Origin: Strongyloides papillosus
Lineage: Eukaryota > Nematoda > Chromadorea > Rhabditida > Strongyloididae
DNA length: 64,000 nucleotides
Assembly: GCA_005656395.1 (NCBI GenBank)
Contig: SRSI01000046.1
Span: 1,178,001-1,242,000 of the forward strand
Reading direction: 5' to 3'
Shown: positions 59,235 to 64,000 of the stretch, piece after piece
How the letters are laid out: the number at the start of each line of letters is the position of its first letter
How positions within the stretch are numbered: position 1 is the stretch's first letter
Notes under the pieces: generated by a model
Databases searched by the model: none
Told to the model about the DNA's origin: nothing
The model's input: the letters and a program-made list of their open reading frames with translations, nothing else
Program-made: the position numbers and the translations under genes

Positions 59235-61563
59235 TATCTCAATAATGGACATATACTCTACCGATTTTAAATTTTTATTAAATCAGCACAAATAATACAT
59301 AAAATGAAATAAAAATTACTTTTTCTACCCATCCTAATTCTACTGTATTTTTAAGAATTTAATTTAACTTTTAAAATTTTTAAAAAAATTGGTTTAAGAA
59401 CTTATATAAATAATTATTCTTTGTCTTTAATCTAAAAAATAAATTGTTCTTATTATTTTTTCCTTAATATCTAAAAATCATACAAATATTTCTATTATAT
59501 ACTTAGAAAATTTTGCTGTGCTAAAATTTTTAAAATTCACATCTCTTTTTATCGACTATCTCAAGTATGGATAAAGATAAATTAATTGTTAATGTTTCAA
59601 AATATGTGCAAGTAATGTGTGCATTTTGAACTTAGGCTTTATAAATATAACTTTAACTATTTATCTTTTTTTTAGAGCATATATATGGAAAAATTGTCTT
59701 TATAATAGTTTTAAAAAAAAATTAATATCATTATATCTCGAGAACGGATAATGAGATTAAGACGTTCGAAATGTCATTTGATAGCGAATTTAATATAAAA
59801 TTTGTGAACAATTCGTATTAAAAAATTCCATCATTGCATACTTTTTTTAAAAAATTACATAATTTAAAAAAAAATTTTTTTATTTACTTTGAGATTATCT
59901 CAAGAACGAAGATTCAAATGAAGTTTGTATTTATCTTTTCTATACAGCACATTAAATTGATTTTTTTATATTAGTAAAAAGAAGTACATAAAGACGAAAA
60001 CCATTTTAAGAGTTAAACTTTTCCTTTAATATATAAGGAAATTTTCGATGACTTACTATTTACCGGGATCGGACTTTTTTGATAAATTTTATTGTTTGCA
60101 TGTAATGAGCATTAAAAATTAAATTGATTTGTGGAATTTAAAAAAATCACCAGTTCTCGAGAACTTCTATTCTTTCTATGTTGTTCTAATTAACGTTTTG
60201 AAATTTTATATCAATGGGGTCAGAATTTTTATAGGTTCAAAGAAGCTAAATTATGAATAAGAATAAAACTTAAAATATCAATTTTTTATATTCCGTTGAA
60301 TTAAAAATTATTTTTTGAATCTCTTCTCTATAATATATAGCGATATCAATTGATAACATATATTTGATCATAACTCAGTTTAAAGTTATTCAATTGGAAT
60401 GATCAAAATGTCAAAATGTTGCATTTTTAATACTTAATAAAAGTTGTCTTTACATAAAATATGCTGACCTTCCGTTTTTTGCTTATTTTGCTACAAAATG
60501 TAAAAAAGTGCTAAAAAATGGTGTTTCGTTTTTTCAACATATCTCAAGATCGGAGAAAGATTTTTAAACGTTATCATAGCCAAAAGAAAGATAACAATTT
60601 TCCCCCGAGCAGTTTTTGGAATTAGCATAAAACCTCAATTTTAAGGTACTCTTAAGTCCCATTTAAGATGAAAATGTGTATACTCGAGATTCAAGTTTTT
60701 TGATTGTATCTTAAGATTGAAACATATTATGATCTTAGAACTTTGTTTATTAGATAGAACATCTAAAAATAGTTGTTTTTTATTCTCTAACAAATAACAA
60801 AATATTTATTATTTAAAAAGTTATAAGCAAAAAACGAATTTTTTAAAAATTGAAATTTTTTGAATTTTGAATTTTTTCTCTTCAATTAACGAAAATTTTT
60901 CTACAATATTATGTTTAAAATATTGACCATTGAATTTCCCCGAGACCTTTTTGGAATTAGAAAAATTCATGTAGAATGAAAAAAATTATTAACAAAAATG
61001 TTGATGAAAAATTTTTGATATAATGTAAATAAAATCATCATAACTCCACAATGAATAAATCTTCAAAAACGTTATTAGCACCATTAGATAGATAATCATT
61101 TTCTGCACAATTAAGCCGAAGATAGTTTTCCTGAATTGTTTCATCTTGACATATTAAATTGACAAAAAAAGAATATTTTTTTAGAAAAGTAAAAAATTAC
61201 AAAAAAAGTTCCGGTAATTTTTCATATGCTTAATCTCATCCAAATTTCGTGGGATTACCCTTAAAATGTGCGGAATTAAAATGCTAAGAGGTATTTTTTT
61301 TGTTTTTCGCGATTTCTTTTCCTGGACGGAGATATATCGTTTTGAAGCACTAAAATTATGGGTAAAAAATAGCATTTTGGAAAAGTGTCCCGATCTTGAG
61401 AAAAATCTTGAAATTTCATTTTTTTAATATTCCATCGTAAAGAGCATAAAAAATTACCTATATTTGTAAATTTTCATATTTTTATCTCAATTTTAAAGGG
61501 GTGAAACAGGGGTACCGAAATTCAAGATTTTGAGTACTTTAAAAGATGTATCTCAAGAACGGA
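59235..61563. repeat. degenerate dispersed repeat with 15-bp core
   Basis: The core TATCTCRAGAACGGA recurs in the same orientation at 59235 (degenerate), 59734, 59896, 60540 and 61549. In several copies it is followed after 10-20 bases by AAACGTT/GACGTT and a TTTGATAG/TTAGATAG element (59762-59785, 61069-61092). Between them lies AT-rich DNA with recurring phrases such as AAGTGCTAAAAAATGG. A 14-bp palindrome AGTTCTCGAGAACT is at 60152-60165. Spacings vary from 162 to over 1000 bases, so it is not a simple satellite. Possibly an old mobile element or decayed multi-copy array. Confidence 0.5.
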
Positions 61564-62229
61564 ATTTAGCATGGGACTGATATTGCATATTTAGATTTAC
61601 TATTATGATACATTAATATTTTAATAAAAATTTTATTTGAAATCGAAAATTATTTTTCGAGGCACAGCTCTCCTCTATATAGTTTGGGGATTCATACTTT
61701 TATCTATTTTTTTTGCTGATTTGCTAAATGTTTCACTTTTGCTATTAAATTTTACAATATGCATGAATAAAGACGGATGTGTTTGTGAAAAGAAGTTTAT
61801 TGTTCGTCATTAAAAAGTATTATTATAACTTTCAAAAGGGTAAATATAACATCGTTATGCAGCGACATATTTATCTATTTTCACTTATAGTCTACAGATT
61901 TTAAAATTGATTGCAATGCCCTTCTATGTTTGAAACAATACATTTTCTTTTATTGTATCATACATTTTACCTGTATTAGTGTTTAAAAAGTATGAAAAAG
62001 GGTGTTGTTTTCACCATTCATTATGACAAACTAATATATTATAAATAATCGTGGGACTAATCATATACTTTTCTTTAATGTACAATTAATATACATATCC
62101 ACAGGTGTTATTTTTGTAAAAATAAAAAGGTTATCAACATATTAATGAGTTATATCACAAGGAATAATATCGTTATAGTGTAGCGGTTTAAAATTAATAA
62201 ATAACAATAAGAATAAGAGAAATATTTTA
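61564..62229. other. AT-rich spacer
   Basis: No gene recognised. Confidence 0.5.
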
Positions 62230-62640
62230 TTATAAGAAAAGCAAAAAGATACAATTAATAATATTGTAAGTTAGTTTTTCATCCTCCCAGTTACCACTGC
62301 CTAATATTGCTAGTATTCTCCCTTTTATATCCCACTGGGCGGGTCTGTTTGTCCCATCATTATTTTGTTAAAAATTCCAATATTATTTCGCCTCCCATCC
62401 CCACTTCTTTGCCTCCGGTGAAGAATTTTCTCATATTCAATATCGCTAGTTCCATCTAATTTTGATGGTCCACCAATACAAAGAAATTGTCATTTTGAGT
62501 TCAATGCTACCTTAATAGCATTTTACTAATGGCCTTTTGGAATCAAATACTATAATGGTCTCTTCCATAATTATCTTGGCAACAACATTATGTCTTAACA
62601 ATACATTGGTCAAAACACAATTATTGGAGAAAAATTTCTA
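62230..62640 (-). pseudogene. decayed retroelement-like coding relic, possibly copia-type
   Basis: A G+C-richer segment whose minus strand reads as protein in three consecutive frames with stops at the joins: CVLTNVLLRHNVVAKIIM and TIIVFDSKRPLVKC (about 62535-62625), then CIGGPSKLDGTSDIEYEKIL and HRRQRSGDGRRNNIGIF (about 62360-62500), then PAQWDIKGRILAILGSGNWE (about 62270-62345). The first two resemble the L-x-N-V-L-Y-V-P...V-x-F and W-H-R-R stretch just before the integrase of copia-type elements. This is weak: no protease, integrase or reverse transcriptase motif is left, and no LTR was seen. It is broken beyond function. Confidence 0.35.
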
Positions 62641-62942
62641 TTGTACAATACCGATAATATAGTTTAATAAACCATAGTACCAAGAGGTGAGTTTTGATGT
62701 TCAGGTAAAAAAAAAACATCTTAAAAGTTTTTATTTTACAGCACTCCAACAGTTTTTGTAGCTGGCCCATAATAATTTTAGTTGAGTGGATTAACATATT
62801 ATTCGTGTCTTCATGAATAGATATTAATAGTTAAATTGTTCAGAATTATTTTAATTATTAAGTCTCCTACAGCTCACTGTATCTACGAAATATTTTTATC
62901 ATTTTAAAGTTTTTATTTATCTCTAAATATGATTGTAGTTTC

Positions 62943-62944
62943 AG
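62943..62944 (+). other. likely trans-splice acceptor
   Basis: TTGTAGTTTCAG ends at 62944, five bases before ATG 62950. It argues for a start at 62950 rather than the in-frame ATG 62929, which would be removed. Confidence 0.5.
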
Positions 62945-62949
62945 GAAAT

Positions 62950-63267
62950 ATGAGCTTCTGCAAAGTACCACCAGGTATTGAGGATCCAACGGACTTATGT
63001 TCACAATGTGTATCAGTTGGTGGAACAACTGATAATAAGAAGAAGGAAATATTTCTTTTTGTTATGGGACTATTGGCCCCCATCGTTATCAAATTTCTAT
63101 CCACAACCACTTATGGAAAGAAGATTTTGGAGTGGATTCATCAGATTGGGGAGCATTTCCCGGATACCGGAATCTCAGAATTTCTGAGATCAGCTGCTGT
63201 TGCCTCAACTGCCCCTACCGATACAACCACTACTATGGGTGATGACAAAGAAATCATGGAGGTCTAA
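62950..63267 (+). CDS. small single-pass membrane-like protein, unknown, 105 aa
   Basis: The frame MSFCKVPPGIEDPTDLCSQC runs to a stop at 63265-63267; ATG 62929 is possible but lies before a good splice acceptor. A Cys-x-x-Cys pair is followed by Lys/Thr-rich sequence and a hydrophobic stretch (IFLFVMGLLAPIVIKFLSTT, about residues 33-52) able to span a membrane once. After that comes a conserved-looking amphipathic part (GKKILEWIHQIGEHFPDTGI) and an acidic, Thr-rich tail (TTTTMGDDKEIMEV). G+C is above the flanks and codons are varied, supporting real coding. No domain recognised. It lies alone at the right end of a long gene-poor region, after a decayed retroelement. Confidence 0.65.
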   Translation: MSFCKVPPGIEDPTDLCSQCVSVGGTTDNKKKEIFLFVMGLLAPIVIKFLSTTTYGKKILEWIHQIGEHFPDTGISEFLRSAAVASTAPTDTTTTMGDDKEIMEV

Positions 63268-64000
63268 ATTCTTTTTTTCTTCTACTTCATTATGGGTGTT
63301 GCCGTTATTATACCATATCATCATTTTGTTTTGTTTTGTTTATTTATTAATTTTCTTTTATTAAATTCAATTTGTTTGAATCGAATTCTGTCTTATTTAT
63401 TTATTAAAGTTTTTGTGCAAGGCTTATACAAACGTATATAAATAGGTTTGGGGTATTGGAGAAGTTGGTTCGCTTCACAATAACATATTTATTAGGATAT
63501 CTAGGTTTCACAGTAAAATAGTATGATATTTAATGAGACAAACAATATTATGTGGGATTATAATAGCACATAGCATGGATTATTTTATAGAAGACTTCTC
63601 TCTTATACTATATGGAGAGAATTTAAACATTATTTAATACATGAATTAATTACAATAAATTTTATTAAAAGCGTAAATTATAGAATTAGATGATACAAAA
63701 GCAAAAGATGAGAGGAAAAAAAAATGATATTAATAAAATCTATAAGAGATAATGATTATAAAGCAAAATGATTTAACAAGTTTAAAGAAAATATATAAAT
63801 AATTTTGCAAGAGAAATTAGAAATATAAGCAATACTTATGAATTTCGAGAGAAATTCTTAAATTATTGGAGATCTAGTGTGAAGGTCACAATAGATTGAT
63901 ATATTATGAGGTAATAATTTGAAAATGCATAATAAAAATTAATAATAATGCACACAATGTTAATAAAAATATCAACTTTTGTTGAAACTTATCTGGGAGA
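63268..64000. other. right-end AT-rich flank
   Basis: 3' flank with an AT-rich tail; no gene or repeat recognised before the window ends. Confidence 0.5.

Noticed and set aside
1..64000. tRNA, rRNA, SL RNA, CRISPR or operator sites
   Set aside because: No cloverleaf-type box B (GGTTCGAATCC), no SL-like leader, no regular spacer array was seen by eye; a covariance-model scan could still find some.

Overview
The window is nuclear DNA of a very AT-rich nematode, most likely a Strongyloides-type (clade IV) worm. The evidence is short GT-AG introns (about 36-60 nt) with T-rich acceptors, long AT-rich spacers, pyrimidine-AG sites a few bases before several start codons (as expected for spliced-leader trans-splicing), nematode-type CKS proteins, and fast-evolving F-box, MATH-BTB and C-type lectin genes. 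The genus is an inference; no species-specific marker was seen. No tRNA, rRNA, SL RNA, CRISPR array or intact transposon was found.

1-13 kb is a gene-family region. It holds the 3' part of an F-box/LRR-like gene, a small two-exon unknown gene, a three-exon F-box gene, and a tandem duplication of about 2.24 kb per unit. Each unit carries a divergent pair: a minus-strand small ORF and a plus-strand MATH-BTB gene. A third, decayed fragment of the unit follows. 11.6-21.6 kb holds an intronless APH-1 gene, a CCCH zinc-finger gene, a four-exon Nup98-Nup96 precursor gene and a C2H2 (teashirt-like) gene.

25-36 kb holds a secreted C-type lectin/CUB protein, an Ariadne-type RBR ubiquitin ligase, a GPN2-type GTPase and a PAR/CES-2-type bZIP factor. 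38-46.5 kb holds a secreted Lys-rich unknown protein, two tandem CKS genes with a near-perfect E2F-like site upstream, an hnRNP C/RALY-like RRM protein and a HYPK-like gene. 50-57.5 kb holds a casein-kinase-1 family kinase, an unrecognised 58-aa Gly/Ser-rich gene and the cohesin regulator PDS5.

57.5-64 kb is mostly non-genic. It contains a two-copy GC-rich hairpin repeat ending in T-runs, several dispersed copies of a 15-bp motif between 59.2 and 61.6 kb, a decayed retroelement-like coding relic, and a small unknown gene with one membrane-like segment.

Most genes were assembled here by joining exons at GT-AG sites that keep frame; every joined coding length is a multiple of three. The housekeeping genes (Nup98-96, PDS5, CKS, GPN2, HYPK, ARI-1) are recognised by family motifs. 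Small genes, relics and spacer calls are weaker and are scored accordingly.
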